Shown: positions 1 through 12,100 of the stretch, piece after piece | Numbering within the stretch: the stretch's first letter is position 1 | Layout of the letters: every line of letters begins with the position of its first letter | Assembly: GCF_025399195.1 (NCBI RefSeq) | Contig: NW_026252171.1 | Coordinates: 1 to 64,000 of the forward strand | Source of the DNA: Umbelopsis ramanniana AG | Taxonomy: Eukaryota > Mucoromycota > Umbelopsidomycetes > Umbelopsidales > Umbelopsidaceae | Direction: 5' to 3' | Length of the DNA stretch: 64,000 nucleotides | The notes under the pieces: model-generated | Seen by the model: only the letters and a program-made list of their open reading frames with translations | Told to the model about the DNA's origin: nothing | The model's database searches: none | Translations under genes and position numbers: made by a program

Positions 1-79
1 AAAAAAAAAAAGGGGACGGGCGCTGGCCATATTTCAATTCAATGGGCTATCACTTTCACATGCGAATCACGTGCACGGC

Positions 80-1481
80 TTATCCAAGGTAATAGCCTTC
101 TTCAGCAAAAGAACTGTTACTCCACAATCGTGCTACCTCTGCCGTAACACGCGTGACCTGGGAAAGGCCCTGCTTAACAGATTTAGGGAAACTGTAGTCC
201 TCTTGTGTTGCAACTGCTTTGACCAGAGTCATCATGGAGACGATGGCCTAGGGGACACAATTTTAACACATTGATGTTATCTCGAACAAAAAGAAAAAGT
301 CCGAGTTTGATACTTACCAGTAAACAAGCATTGGTATCTTCCCAAAACTTGCGTGAATGCTCCTTGTTGGGTGCTACAGAACTTTCATTGCCGTCTGTAC
401 TCCGTGACGCAATGACAGTTTGTAGAGTATTTTGTAACCGTCGACTCATATCAGCAGCATGTTGTACTTGTCGTAATAGGTCTTTAAAGCGCTTTTCAAA
501 AGCTGCTGGTGCGCCATCAGGGAGAGGTGAGTGTTCAAAGCAGGAATTTAACAAATCCACAACATTGAGGACAGCAGCGGTGGCAATATTAATATGATTA
601 TATAGCTGTAAATCTCGTTCCCAGCTAGTTTGTGGAGTGAGGGCAAAGGATTGCATAGTGGAGGTAGAATGTTCACTGTGAGACCGACCTCGATTCATAA
701 TTGCCACCTTTTCCGGCACGGGTCCAGAAAAGCCGCCACCGGCCTGCGGTAGGGCGTGCGAGCTAGTAGGTGTGGATGAGGTGGATTGCAATGGAGGAGG
801 GACCGGAGGGTATGATGTAGCGGGAGATTTGTGAGTGCTACGGGATGGAGAAGGGGCAAATGCTGTTTTCGGTGTACTGGCATTATTGTAACTGGGTAGA
901 GCCGAGATGGTTTCGAAAGCAATGCGGACATTACTTGCTGCTCCATGAATATGAAGTAAAAGGTTTCGAGTAAACATGATATCGGACGCTTGCATCAATG
1001 TCTTGAGTTGACTTTGAAGTAATTGAATGATTTTTCGTATTGACGTGACGGCTGACCCAGCTGCGGCTACCAGTTCATTGGATAATGATCCAGCTCTTTG
1101 TGGAGTGGCATGGTCCATTCTATCTAGAACTTGTATGAGGGACTGTGTGGCTGCATCCGACTCATATAATGCACGGCCAAAAGCAGTTGACAGTTTTTCA
1201 TTAGCCGTGTAGCTCAGGCACTGCCGAATACCTCTATGAATATTAGACAAGGCGAATAAAACAATCCGTGTCGCTTCGATGAGCTGCATGTTGATCGCCG
1301 TATGTTGATGTTTGTATCGTGTAGATGACACTTGCTGGAAGTAGTGTTCTGTGCCATGTTCAGAAGTCAAGTGGTCACTACTGATGGAAGCTGTTGAATC
1401 TTGAGAGATGTTTCGAGTATGTCGAATTCGCTCTTGGTTGGCTCTCTCCATCCGTTGCGATTCCATGCTAGCAAACCCCAT
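80..1481 (-). CDS. Sog2-like RAM signalling protein without leucine-rich repeats
   Basis: Two exons, complement(80..247, 318..1481), 443 aa, phase-0 intron of 70 bp. The protein is helix-rich, with a Ser/Pro-rich insert around residues 205-290. Helical blocks on both sides, ending in a WEDTNACLLAIVSMMTLVKA stretch and a closing LWSNSSF motif, resemble the Sog2 family. In yeasts Sog2 is an LRR protein of the RAM network (Cbk1-Mob2 NDR kinase; cell separation and polarised growth). That is family knowledge recalled from its general pattern, not a database match. Oddity: yeast Sog2 has N-terminal leucine-rich repeats. Here an in-frame stop directly precedes the ATG and only about 180 bp separate it from the next gene, so no LRR exon fits. 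An unrelated helical protein remains possible. Confidence 0.55.
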
Positions 1482-1662
1482 CTAGATGCCAGAGAATCAG
1501 GCAAATAATGGATACAGTAAAGTGGAAAACGGCCGAGCACGCTGTACAACGAGTTGGCGGGGCAGGCAAGGCTAGGCAAGGTTGGCAAAATGCTAAGGCA
1601 GTCGAGGTCACGTGTAAATGGGGAATGTTATAAGGATCATACTGTACAATTTATTGCTTTGG

Positions 1663-3723
1663 CTATCCTTGTCGGTGACGACTTTGATGATAGGGAACTG
1701 GTTCATTATCCTTATGATTACCATTACGTTCAGCCCTAGAGTTGGTGATCACATCATCACGCCTATTAAGTGGCCGATTACTATCTCTATATTGCCTAGT
1801 ATCCTGAGAAGTATTATTGCTGCTGGATGGTTGCGATGGACGTGTAGAACGGTCCCTAGGTGGCAACGGTACATCGTTTGGATTATCCACTGGGCGGCGG
1901 GGATATCGAGCGGGTATCGGATGATTATCTCGGCGACGGCGAGGATCATCTGGACGGCTAATGTCTTCAGAAGGCCGGCCTCTCCTGGGTGGAGATCGTG
2001 GCCTATTTGGTACACGGTCCAATGGTAAAGGAACAGGTGGAGGAGAATCCCTTGGCCTTCGACGAACAGTTGGCTCCATGGGTCTTGAACCACGCACGGG
2101 AAAAGATGGGCGATTCGATCTTCTATCAAACCCTTGTTGACTAAAAAGTTCCTCTTGCGATACTAGAGGCATTGGAATGTTAGGTCGAGATTGGGGTTCG
2201 GGGAATCGATGGCGTGATTCATGGTGATCATTTCTGCTCTTGCTGTCATTATAATCGTGCTTTGGTCGCTTTTCATCTGGCATAGTGATCGGAGGATCGC
2301 TCTCACGTGCTTTCCCCTTGCCTGATGGTCCATTTGATTGATGCCCTGACCGAGATGATGGGCCACGATGGTTGGACGTAGATCGGTCGCGTTCATCTTC
2401 TGCTTTCCTCTTCCTATCACCTGCTTCCGACGTAGAGGCTTGTTTAGATGAGACAGAATTGCTACCATGTCCGTTTGTAGTTTTAATTTCAGGAAACGCA
2501 TTCTGACTTATATCAGTCTCCTCGTTATGATAATATACTCGGCCGTCTCGCCTAGAATAGTGTTTTTTCCATGGTGGAGGCGGTTCTCTGTCTACATTGG
2601 ACGATGCCTTTTGATTTCCTCTTACACTGTTGTTAGGACTCACAACTGGTTGATTTCTGTCCTCAATGTTATGGGGACTCTGAGGTCCACTATGTTCCGG
2701 TTCCTTTCGCGTTGAGGCGGTTGATTTTGTAGTTGATTCTTCCCTGTGTGAACGTCCAGTACTATCCGACGCATCGTTCAGGTCCAAACTATTGTTATCT
2801 CTCTGCTCTGGTTGAGTAGCATCCGGCTGGGGTAGATCGGCATCCGTTACCACATCATCATAGCCTTCGAAATCAAGGTCATCTTGATCTATATCTTTGC
2901 TAGTAATGAAGCTAAGCGTATCTATTTGAGAAAGAGAAGAGTGTTCTTCCTTTGTTGTGATCTCCCTCGACTGTGTATCACAAGAAGATTGGACCGGCGG
3001 ATCCTTCCGAGCATGCCTTGATTCGGAACCTTCGGCAGTAGTATTTCCATCTCGGTTCGACCGATCCTCAGTGTGGCTTCCCCTGCTGCTCTGCGAAGAT
3101 GATGTCCGTGAGTCTTGTCGCGCATTCTCATTACGCCGGGGTGGCGACGTGTTTCTTACTGCTTCATCTCTGGCAGAAGGTCGTTCCCAGCGTCTATTTG
3201 AATTATCAGACCTAGAATATGGTCCCTGTCTGTTGTAGCGGACATCGTTTCGGTCACTTTGCCGCGAAGATGGAGTGGGAGGTAACCTTTGTGCCACATT
3301 ATTTGATCTTTCGGTAATTATGGGCTTTCTATCGCGCTGAGCAATTGACCGTTCTGGTGACCTGTGAGAATTGCTTCTGTGGAAGTTTCTACTGTCCACT
3401 CCACTTTGAGATGGTGGATCTGAGCGCGGATGACCGTTAGAACTTCTATAAGATTGTGGATTAGGCGTCCGGTCTGGTCGTCCGCGCTGAGGAGGTGGTG
3501 AATTATGTGAACGAGAGCGTTGTTCTCCGCTTTGGTCATTAGTGTGCTCCATTTGTGATGAGTCTAAAAACGTAATCTGTCGGTCGTTCTGCAAGTTTCG
3601 ATCTCTGGCTATTGTTCTTCCTCCTCCGTTGTAGTTTCGCCTATTCCGATCAGAGCCGAGACGCTCAGGGTTGAATGCATTGCTAGATGGCTGATGATTT
3701 CGATGGAAATTCCTGCCGCTCAT
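1663..3723 (-). CDS. WW-domain, Arg/Ser-rich protein, probably RNA-related
   Basis: Single-exon ORF of 686 aa starting at a clear ATG. Almost the whole protein is low complexity, rich in Arg, Ser, Asn, Asp and Pro, with many SR, RS and RP dipeptides as in splicing-associated proteins. One folded unit is visible at about residues 381-412: PPPPWKKHYSRRDGRVYYHN followed by a TDISQNAFPE tail, which is a WW domain. The first Trp and the YY pair are present, but the position of the second Trp is Asn. WW domains normally bind proline-rich ligands, and loss of the second Trp usually weakens this. A short acidic patch lies near residues 275-300. A role in mRNA processing or transcription is inferred from composition only; the exact orthologue is not recognised. 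Confidence 0.7.
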   Translation of the reverse strand: MSGRNFHRNHQPSSNAFNPERLGSDRNRRNYNGGGRTIARDRNLQNDRQITFLDSSQMEHTNDQSGEQRSRSHNSPPPQRGRPDRTPNPQSYRSSNGHPRSDPPSQSGVDSRNFHRSNSHRSPERSIAQRDRKPIITERSNNVAQRLPPTPSSRQSDRNDVRYNRQGPYSRSDNSNRRWERPSARDEAVRNTSPPRRNENARQDSRTSSSQSSRGSHTEDRSNRDGNTTAEGSESRHARKDPPVQSSCDTQSREITTKEEHSSLSQIDTLSFITSKDIDQDDLDFEGYDDVVTDADLPQPDATQPEQRDNNSLDLNDASDSTGRSHREESTTKSTASTRKEPEHSGPQSPHNIEDRNQPVVSPNNSVRGNQKASSNVDREPPPPWKKHYSRRDGRVYYHNEETDISQNAFPEIKTTNGHGSNSVSSKQASTSEAGDRKRKAEDERDRSTSNHRGPSSRSGHQSNGPSGKGKARESDPPITMPDEKRPKHDYNDSKSRNDHHESRHRFPEPQSRPNIPMPLVSQEELFSQQGFDRRSNRPSFPVRGSRPMEPTVRRRPRDSPPPVPLPLDRVPNRPRSPPRRGRPSEDISRPDDPRRRRDNHPIPARYPRRPVDNPNDVPLPPRDRSTRPSQPSSSNNTSQDTRQYRDSNRPLNRRDDVITNSRAERNGNHKDNEPVPYHQSRHRQG

Positions 3724-4202
3724 AATTGCTTAGGCGTCGGTGAGCTAGTAAATTTTCCCCAAATCCTTAAATACCTGGTGTCTGCGAACCGGTCACGACA
3801 TAAGACAAAAAAAGCGATGGAAAGTCACGGGACTTTTAAAACCGCCTATTGATGCTAGGCAGACTTTCTGTACTGAATATTCTCATAGCATCGGCAGGCA
3901 AAGCTTTCATACTTTTTGTATAAGTAGACGACATTGAAGGACTCTACAAACGCGAAATATGTAACAAAACATAACCTTTTCGTATCTTTAATCTCTTCCA
4001 CAGCTTATGTCGATCCGTACACCTCACGCATCCAAAATTTTCGTCGTTTGAAATTCATTATAGTAAATGCTGAGAAAGGTTCGCAGCCTTTGCTGCGAGT
4101 TGAAAAGCGCTTATCATGTTTAATCCATTTTTATTTTAACAGCTTGCTATAGTATAACGTCATCAACCTCTTAAGTCTTCCTTCAATTCTATGATACACA
4201 TT
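3724..4202. other. Intergenic: promoter of the WW gene and 3' end of homoserine dehydrogenase
   Basis: This 479 bp AT-rich spacer should hold the WW gene promoter on its left side and the homoserine dehydrogenase 3' UTR on its right. No conserved ORF, RNA gene or clear motif was recognised. Confidence 0.6.
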
Positions 4203-5450
4203 CTAAAATCCTTGAACGCGTTCCTGGATCTTAAGGATGTCAGAGTAAATACCGAAAGCAGTAACGGCAGCTCCGGCACCAGCTCCTTGAATGATAATGC
4301 CGTTAGGGAATCGTTCAGTGGTGAACTTGATGATGTTATCGCTGCCCTGGAGAGAAGCGAAGGGGTGGGAGCCGGGATATCTGCATGAAGATAATGGATC
4401 AATTGACTATTCTACAACGTGGACATGCTTCTATGGAAGGTCATCTTACCTGACCAACTTAACACCGCTACCGCTTCCTTGAACATCAACAACGCCAACA
4501 TATCGCAAGACTTCACCATTTTGGACAGCAGCGTCATTCAACTTCTGGAAATGGTCATCAAACTGCGGAAGCTTAGACATGAACTCATCAGCTGAAGCAA
4601 CGCCTTGAAGCTCCTGAGGAACAATGTTCTCGACAGCAAGAGTGGACAAATCGAGATCAAGTCCGGCGAGACGACCGCAAATAGTAACCTGCAGGTTTCG
4701 AGAGAATGATACATGTTAAGATGAAGTTCATGCCTATATTCTATCACAACTTTACAGTATTTAGTTTACCTTACGAGCAACGTCCATGCCGTTGAGATCA
4801 TCTCTTGGATCAGGTTCGGTATATCCCAATTCCTTGGCAACCTTGACAATGTCAGAGAAGTTCTTCTTCTCAGCATTGGCGCTCAAGGTGGAAAAATTGT
4901 TAAAGATGTAGCTAAGGGTTCCAGAGAAGATTCCCTCAACCTTTTGGACCTTGTCACCAGTCTTGACGAGATCAGTCAAGGTGTTCAAAATAGGCAAACC
5001 GGCTCCGACGGTGGACTCATGGTACACCAAAGGCTTTCCCTTGCCGGGAGTGCTTCCGGGCAGGTTGTTAGAGAGAGAAGTGATTTGCTCATAGAGACTA
5101 AGAGATCCAGAGAAACCCTTCTTGTTGGGAGTAACAATGGAAAGGCCGGCAGAGAGCCATGAAGGATATTGGGAAGCAATATGATCAGAGGAAGTGCAAT
5201 CAATGATGATGGAATGCTCAGGCGACTTGGACAAATACTGAACAAGGTGGCTGATATTGGCTTCAGTAGTGGAGCCTGCGAGCTTATTCTTCCAGTCTGC
5301 GAGCGAGATTTCGGTGTAGCTGTCAGACACCACCATGCGCTTTGAGTTTGTCAAAGCAACAATCTTGATGAGCTTTGAGCTGGTAGCTTGAAGCTGTGCG
5401 AGAAGTTCTGAGCCGACAAGACCGACGCCAACGATTCCAACTGTAACCAT
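4203..5450 (-). CDS. HOM6: Homoserine dehydrogenase
   Basis: Three exons, complement(4203..4380, 4450..4688, 4770..5450), 365 aa, close to yeast Hom6 (359 aa). The enzyme reduces aspartate semialdehyde to homoserine with NAD(P)H in the cytosol, the branch point to threonine, methionine and isoleucine. The N-terminal Rossmann motif GIVGVGLVGSEL is at residues 5-16. The substrate/catalytic segment DDLNGMDVARK ends with the family's catalytic Lys at residue 227, exactly at the first exon boundary. The last exon starts with YPGSHPFASLQGSDNI and ends with QGAGAGAAVTAFGIYSDILK, both typical of the C-terminal region. There is no fused aspartate kinase, as in other fungi. A Gcn4-type TGAGTCA lies about 57 bp upstream of the ATG, suggesting general amino-acid control. 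Identification is secure; intron borders all fit phase. Confidence 0.95.
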
Positions 5451-5506
5451 TTTGCTTGAATGTAGAAGGTGTGAGCGACTTTGAAGTCGGGGGTGTTGCT
5501 CTCTGT

Positions 5507-5513
5507 TGAGTCA
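5507..5513. promoter_or_regulatory. Gcn4/Cpc1-type site upstream of homoserine dehydrogenase
   Basis: The palindromic word TTGAGTCAA contains TGAGTCA, the consensus of Gcn4/Cpc1-type bZIP activators of amino-acid biosynthesis. It lies 57 bp upstream of the homoserine dehydrogenase ATG. The word is short and could occur by chance. Its place in front of an amino-acid gene is what makes it credible. Confidence 0.5.
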
Positions 5514-5913
5514 AATGAAAGGCAGTCACTTTGGCGTGTTTCGTGCTGCTGTGGCCAGATGAGATGATACCGTGAAGGCATTAGCCAATCATCGTGGTTT
5601 AATTTTTGATCTGCCAAAGTTCGCGCTCAAGCAATATGGACACCCTTTCATCACAATTAAATATGCAGTTAACAAGAACGTTCATGATAGTTCATCGAGA
5701 AGCAGTGCAATATATAATATACATGCGTAAAGTTCATTTAATTAATGCATATGCCGTTGACCATTATTATGTAAAGAAACGGGCTTATTCGATGAATTTG
5801 TACATGATGAGCGCGCAAAAATGAATGGCATGAATGATGCTTAATAATTATGAGCTGGTGTCTGTGTATAATCGAATGCCAGTAGGAAAGAATGTCGCTA
5901 ACCGCTGCCGACT
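5514..5913. other. Intergenic between homoserine dehydrogenase and UVRAG
   Basis: About 400 bp with the distal homoserine dehydrogenase promoter and the UVRAG 3' UTR. Small ORFs cross it on the plus strand, but none shows a domain or splice-consistent structure. Confidence 0.6.
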
Positions 5914-8900
5914 TCAAATTTCCTGCTTGAGACTGCCTGGTTGTAGAGTATTGGGATTCATAGTGTCTTTGGTCCTTGAAGCTTTAAAATTGGATGCGTT
6001 TCGTCTCGCCTTTCCGTGTGCACTGCCATTGGTTTTTGAAAAGTTTTCCTCAGCCGGTGAGCTCTGAATATCTACAGGAGCCGACACACGGTGACTTTTG
6101 AGGGGTGTCAATGCCGATAAGCTGGTTCTTGGTGAAGGTTTTGAAGGGCTGGCATCTGATTTCGCTCGTCGGTGTCTCGCATAGGACGATATTGAGAGCA
6201 CAGATATTGAGGATGGAGTTGTTGATACAGACGTAGTCAGTACTGCTTGGATGAGATAATGTATATTAGGAAGTGTATGACGCAGATCCATGACAATAAG
6301 TCCGTGGGCATTGACCAGCTATATGAGTTATGAAATGTGTTAGGCTTCAAGGCTCTACCATTCCACTTTCACACATGTGCATACTCTACCTGTTCAATGT
6401 TCTTATTTAGCAAAAATACACCATATTCAAATCGATATCGATCTACCCCTTTAGCATATAAAGGGAAACTTTTGGGCGAGTATTAGTGGTAGTCACAAAT
6501 CGTTATCACAAACTATATTCGATACTGACCTTCTAGATCCTTGCAAAATCGATATTGGATCCCTGACTGATGCTCTGGATCCCATAGGTGTAATAGGATA
6601 CCTAAGTGGTATGGCAAGGTAATATGCCAACATATTAACTAGATGGCTAGTATACCCAAGTGCTGTCGCCACAATTTCGTCGTCATATCCAGTATAAACA
6701 GAGTTTGGCAGAGGCATGCCTCTAATGTGATACAATTGTGGATCATTGTAATCCTAAATGATCTCCAGCAATTAGCTCTTTCACGTACTTAAATGGCTTG
6801 GCTTGGATATACCAGTACTGTACCTGATCAATGGGGTATATTGAAAACATATCAGCGATCAGCTCTTTTCGTCGTGTTGTGAGTCCTGCCACCGTCTTTT
6901 TATGCATGTCTTTGTTTCGTTCTAAATTTCGCTCTCCTTCCTCCAAATATTCTCTACCAGTGTTTAGACTTTCTCTGGCATTACCTAACGCCTGTTCCCT
7001 TTCCTGAATCTGCCTACGTATTGATTCGATTTTGGATTTTACTGCCCATACAAAAAATGTTAACCGATCGTTTTTTACAGGTAGTGGGACCGGGATAAGT
7101 TTTACCTTGATTTTGTTCTTGCTTCACATTATCAATTATTCGCCTTCTTGAATTCACTATAGTCTCCTTCTCGCCCTTTTTCCTTGCCTACATATAACAC
7201 CTTATTAGAAAAGACAGTATGTGTTGAACGCGCTTCCGCATCAGACAAAACCCCACCATGTAAAATCTGTCCTTCTCAGCCAGCAATACGCTTTCGATAT
7301 TATTTCGGACATCCGCACTGGATCTCTGGGTATCTAGAATGCACTCGTATAATGTATTAAGCCTGAAATTTATGTTAGCTTAAACTACTGAGTCCATCAA
7401 GGGTGACGATAGTATGCAAAACTTACTTCAAAATGTGGTTGTACGTGTACGATGGCTTTGGCTATGCAATATATGTTAAACACTCGATCGAAACAAGCTC
7501 AGATAAAATTTTTACTCAAAAATGGCGCATACCTTGATGGCAAGAAGTTTTTCCACGGCTGTTCTATCATCACTTTCCGACCCAAGTACTTCACTCTGAA
7601 TGCCAATACAGTCAGTAGGCAATACAGTCAACACCTTTCCGTACTCCTTCATGCACTTACCACTACATCGGGTAAGCTGTAATAGCCATCAGTAAGCTCG
7701 ATGATAATCGAATTTTGTGGAAAGAAGTTTGGCAGGTTGGTCAACTATGGATCAAATGTAGTAAATACAAAAGCTTATATTGAATTCCAGATAGCCTTTC
7801 TTCTCTTACGTTACAGCACAAATATGTGAGACTGTCAAGGGTAACCTCCCATTCCAGCATTAGACGAAAATTGTCAGCATCTTTTGGCTGTTTTAACTCT
7901 CGACGAGCCGTAAGTTGATCGTGCTGATGTCGTAGAGTATCGCTATCCCGAGCAATGGATGCAGACTCTGGTACAGAATTACGGCTCCATAGTCGAATAA
8001 CAGCTTCATTTTTTCGATTGTCGCACATGTCGGATAAACCGAGGGTATCAAACGTTCGAAAAGTCGGATTAATACTATTAGCCACAATTTCGCTGGTGTA
8101 AAATGGTGGATCTAATGTGTGGCAGTGTGAGTGGAGAATCAGCATAACAGAGCAATATTAAATATATATGACGTACCGTTCATGGACATGTGCAGTGTGA
8201 AATAGGAGTCAAGAAGTCCACGCTCAACATCCGATACCGATGCATGACGGCTGTTGCGATAGACACTGCGTAACATACTACTATCCTCTACGGTTGTGCT
8301 CCCTAATGACATAATCGAGGAACCACTATGCACCCGTTTGAGAGGTTCAAGATGATGAAGGTTGTTGATAGCGCCTACTGACACTGGTGTTCCTGCCCGG
8401 TTTGGAAGCCGAGGTTCCTCTACTCGCGATGACAAGGGAGATGACAATGAAGCGGTGTGCGATTTGGGAAGGGGAGAGGGTGAACTCGTGGCCGATCGGT
8501 CGCGGACAATGGACAGTCGATCCTCCTTGAACGTGTCTGCATCGTCAATTGTAAAGTTCGGGGCTTTCAACTGCCCACTAGAGCTACTTCGAGAAGAAGA
8601 TGGTGTATTGAAAGAACTGCTGTTCAAACTATGCGCCTGGCTACCCGTCTTGTCGTCGTCTCCAATAGCAAACTTTGGAGGCGAAGCGTCTTTTGAGTTC
8701 ATAGAGCCATATGTATCGACATGCTTGCCATTAGGTCTTATTTGAAAAGTAAGATTACGAGCTAGAATACCAGTGATATGTCGTATCCGTCTCTACAGAA
8801 TGACGTTAACATAGACAATTGTGTTATCTAACTTTCAACCATGGTGCAACCGCCACTTCAAGTCTCCGACCTTCCCTCCCAGCTTCAACGAGATCCTTAC

Positions 8901-8948
8901 CTGTTGTGGACCCAATGTCGGGTGTAGGCCCGATCTATGTTCCCTCAT
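5914..8948 (-). CDS. UVRAG/Vps38-type subunit of PI3-kinase complex II
   Basis: Twelve exons: complement(5914..6318, 6390..6468, 6530..6753, 6824..7041, 7106..7187, 7257..7362, 7427..7461, 7533..7595, 7661..7744, 7810..8111, 8177..8792, 8901..8948), 753 aa. UVRAG/Vps38 joins Vps34, Vps15 and Beclin-1/Atg6 to make PI3P on endosomes for sorting and autophagosome maturation. Visible parts: RRIRHITGILARN near the N terminus; a Ser-rich linker to about residue 195; a C2-like region with DSYFTLHMSMN and PPFYTSEIVANSINPTFRTF (about 200-380); a charged coiled coil (about 385-505); and a very typical C-terminal domain with GYDDEIVATALGYTSHLVNM, AIPLRYPITPMGSRASVRDP, FPLYAKG and MDLRHTLPNIHYLI (about 515-635). 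The tail is disordered and basic. The donor at 7257 (GTGGGG) is weak, so that junction is the least certain. The ATG at 8948 was chosen because its exon splices in phase onto RRIRH. Confidence 0.88.
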
Positions 8949-9068
8949 AAGTCAGCAGATACTAAAATATACAGTTGAAATCTGTCTGCGAATGAGTGTC
9001 AGAAATTGGAAGCAAATGACCACTTCACAGCTTTTTCAAGTACAGTTTCCCAAACGGTGAAAGTGGCC

Positions 9069-9074
9069 CACGTG
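9069..9074. promoter_or_regulatory. CACGTG E-box upstream of UVRAG
   Basis: CACGTG followed by AT lies about 120 bp upstream of the UVRAG ATG, between UVRAG and the MRD1 stop codon. bHLH factors of the Cbf1/Myc type bind this word. Function is inferred from position only. Confidence 0.3.
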
Positions 9075-9187
9075 ATCTTTACGATTCTGTCTACCAAAAT
9101 TTTCAGTGGTTGATGCAAATGGATTATTTCTATTGGAATGAATTATAAAAAGAGCTATGAAAAGGTATTTACACTATGTGATTTTTT

Positions 9188-12100
9188 TTAATCTGACATG
9201 TCATCTATCTGCATTTCAGAAGCTGCGAACGCATTGTCCTCATGGTCCAAGTCAACACGCTGTCGCTTGCCACCGCGACCACCTGGTCCTTGCTCTTCCC
9301 GTGAGAACTTTTTACCAGTCTTCTCTCGCAACGCTTCAACGCCTTCCTCCTCTGCGGCCCATTCGAGCACCAAATGTCTTCCGTACAAATGGATGCTGCT
9401 CATATTGTCATATACATTCTTAGCTTCTTGCTTGGTCATTAATTCCAAGAAGGCAAAACCACGATGTCCGCCATTAAACTTCTTCGGTATACGCAGGGAC
9501 TTGAGTTGACCGAATGAACTGAAAAGACACCGTTAGAAGGAATGCTAGTACTGACATTAAACATATAGACACATACCCAAATAGTTCTCGAAGATCCTTC
9601 TTAGTGGCTTCGAATGGAACGTTGCGAACGATGAGTTTAGTTCCTTGTACAACTGATTTACCAGTGCCAGGCTTGCCCGTCTCGTTCGTATTTGACTTCC
9701 TATGTGAGAACTTGATCTGCAAGGAGTGCCCATCCAAATTGTATCCCTGAAATGGAAATGATGTATGATTAGCGGGGAAGATCAGTGCACAGCTCAATTT
9801 GAATTTTATAGAAATTAAGCTCTCATTACCTGCATTGCCTTCATGGCCTTATCAGCATTCTGCTTGGTATCATATTCGACAAATCCAAATCCCATGCTGA
9901 GTTTCTTGCCAGGATGCTTAGGGTCATCCTTGACATTGATTCTAGAAGCTCGATATCCCTGAATACTAGAGAAGGCTTTTTGAAGCCCTTCAGCGGTGGT
10001 TGTGAAACTGAGATTTTTAACAAAGAGAGTAGAGCCTTCCACTGTGTCGAGATCGACAGTATCATTGTCAACTCCAACAAGGTCGCTTCCAGAAACGACC
10101 TTCTTTCCTTCTTTGGGTTCCTCCGCTGCAGCAGCCTTGGCGATGGCCTCAGGATCATATTTGGCATTGAATACTCCTTGGGGTGCTTTCTCCAAGTAGA
10201 TAAGAGTGTCCTTGAAACGTCGATAGGCCAAGGCGGCAAAAGCGGATCTGGCTTCACTTGGTTCTAAAAACTCCACAATGGCAATGGTTTTGGCTGGAGG
10301 CAACAATACCCGACCAAGGTCGCCATGTTTGCCGAAAAGACTTCGCAGCTCATCTTCGCTGGTACCATAGGGAATATTTTTGACCAAAATGACAGTATCA
10401 CTTCTTTCCTTCTTTGAGAAGGCGTCCAAGACTATACCATGCTTTGCGAAGAACTCTTTGGTTTCGGTTATAATTTGAGTTTCGGCAAGTGCCAGCCTTA
10501 CTGCCTGATTGTCAGCTTCAGGATTGAGAACATCCGCCTTGGAGACACCGAGACGGTCAGCAATGGATGCAGCAACTGCATCACCGCTCATGAATAGTGA
10601 GTTCCAGTTAAAATCACTTCCAGCCTGTGCCTTTCTCTGCGTTTCTTTCTGCTTCTTGAGTGTGCTCATCTTGGATCCATTAGGTCCAGCATCCAATTCT
10701 TCCTTAGCCTGGGGTTTCTCCTTGGCAGGTAAAATATGAAGCAAACGGCCTTGGAAGAATTGCTGATCTAGAGCTTGATAAGCCTTGATAGCGTGTTCAG
10801 GAAGCAAGTAAAGAATGTAGGCAAAGCCCTTGGGTTTTTTGGTATCTTTGGTAATGGGCATATGAACTTCTGAAAGCGGTCCGAATTTCGCAAAAGCTCT
10901 CTTTAAGTCTTCTTCCGTACAAGTGTATGGCAAGTTACGAACAAACAATCTGCCGGTGTCAGAAATAAGCTCAATAGGAGATGACTCTGGCTGAATGGGA
11001 AGCTCCACAGGTGCTGAAGAGGGACCTGCAGAAGGTGCTTCCTCTGATGCTGGTTCGACATCGTCAACCTTCATGTCTTCCTTGTCCGAGTCGTCATCGA
11101 TGTAGTCTCCTCCTTCATTATCAGATCCATTCTCTTCTTCATCTTTTTCCATCTTTTCAATGTCCTCATCTTCATCGACTTCAATATCTTCGTTTCCGGC
11201 ATCCTTAAGAGTCATTTTCGAACGCATATAGTCCAGATCAGACATGCCATTGATAGCTGATTTGTCTTCTTCTTTAACCTCTTCTTCGTTTTCGTCTTTT
11301 GCATCTTCAGTTGGCATGCTGTCGTAAAGCTCATCATCCGAGTCATCGAAGGTGACGTGAGTCTTTGTCAGAACTTGACCAACACCTCCAGTTTTTCTGT
11401 TGGCGACAGCAACTGTTGCAACTTTGGGAGCCGCTTTCTTCTTGGGTTTACCGTTAGGAAGCGTGTCTTCTTTGTCAGCGTCCATATCGTCGTTTGCCCA
11501 GGTTCGACCCTTCGTTCTGGAAGCCATCACACCTAGATACTCTTTCAACTTTGGATTCTCCATATCTTCGTACAGCTTAGTGAAATGTTGCTTTTTCTTT
11601 TCCATCTCTTCCTTATGTGCATCTTTCTTCGTATCCTTTTCAGCAGGCTTGACAGGCTCCTGCTTCTTCTGTGTTTGGACGCTCTTTTGAACATTGGCAG
11701 AAGAGCCAAGGGAATGGGAGCTCCATGGTCGTGGTAGTGATTTGTCGCCAATCTGCACAAATCAACACTATTAGCCACAAAGTGACGTACAGAAAGCTTA
11801 AATAATATACTTGTATGAACTTACAGGTTTAGACTTCTCGACGATGATTTTAGATGTGTCGATGTAAGTATCATTAAAATACCTCTTGGCTCGAGAAGCA
11901 TCTTTCTCGGTTCGAAAACCGATGAAGGCGAATCGGCGAGATGTACCGTCACTATGCAAAACCATGATTTATTAGCTCTTTCCATTTGCTCTCGAATACG
12001 TAATCAGGAAAGTAAACTACTCACGATGTCTTCATAAGTTTTGTGTCGGTGACTTCTCCCTGGGAGGCAAAGTGCTCCCGCAGACGCTCTTCCGACAAGT

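Noticed and set aside
271..1212. Plus-strand ORFs at 271-597 and 1027-1212
   Set aside because: They lie antisense to the Sog2-like gene, with no domain.
1618..2028. Plus-strand 136-codon ORF and other frames over the WW gene
   Set aside because: Low-complexity shadow of the Arg/Ser-rich reading frame on the minus strand.
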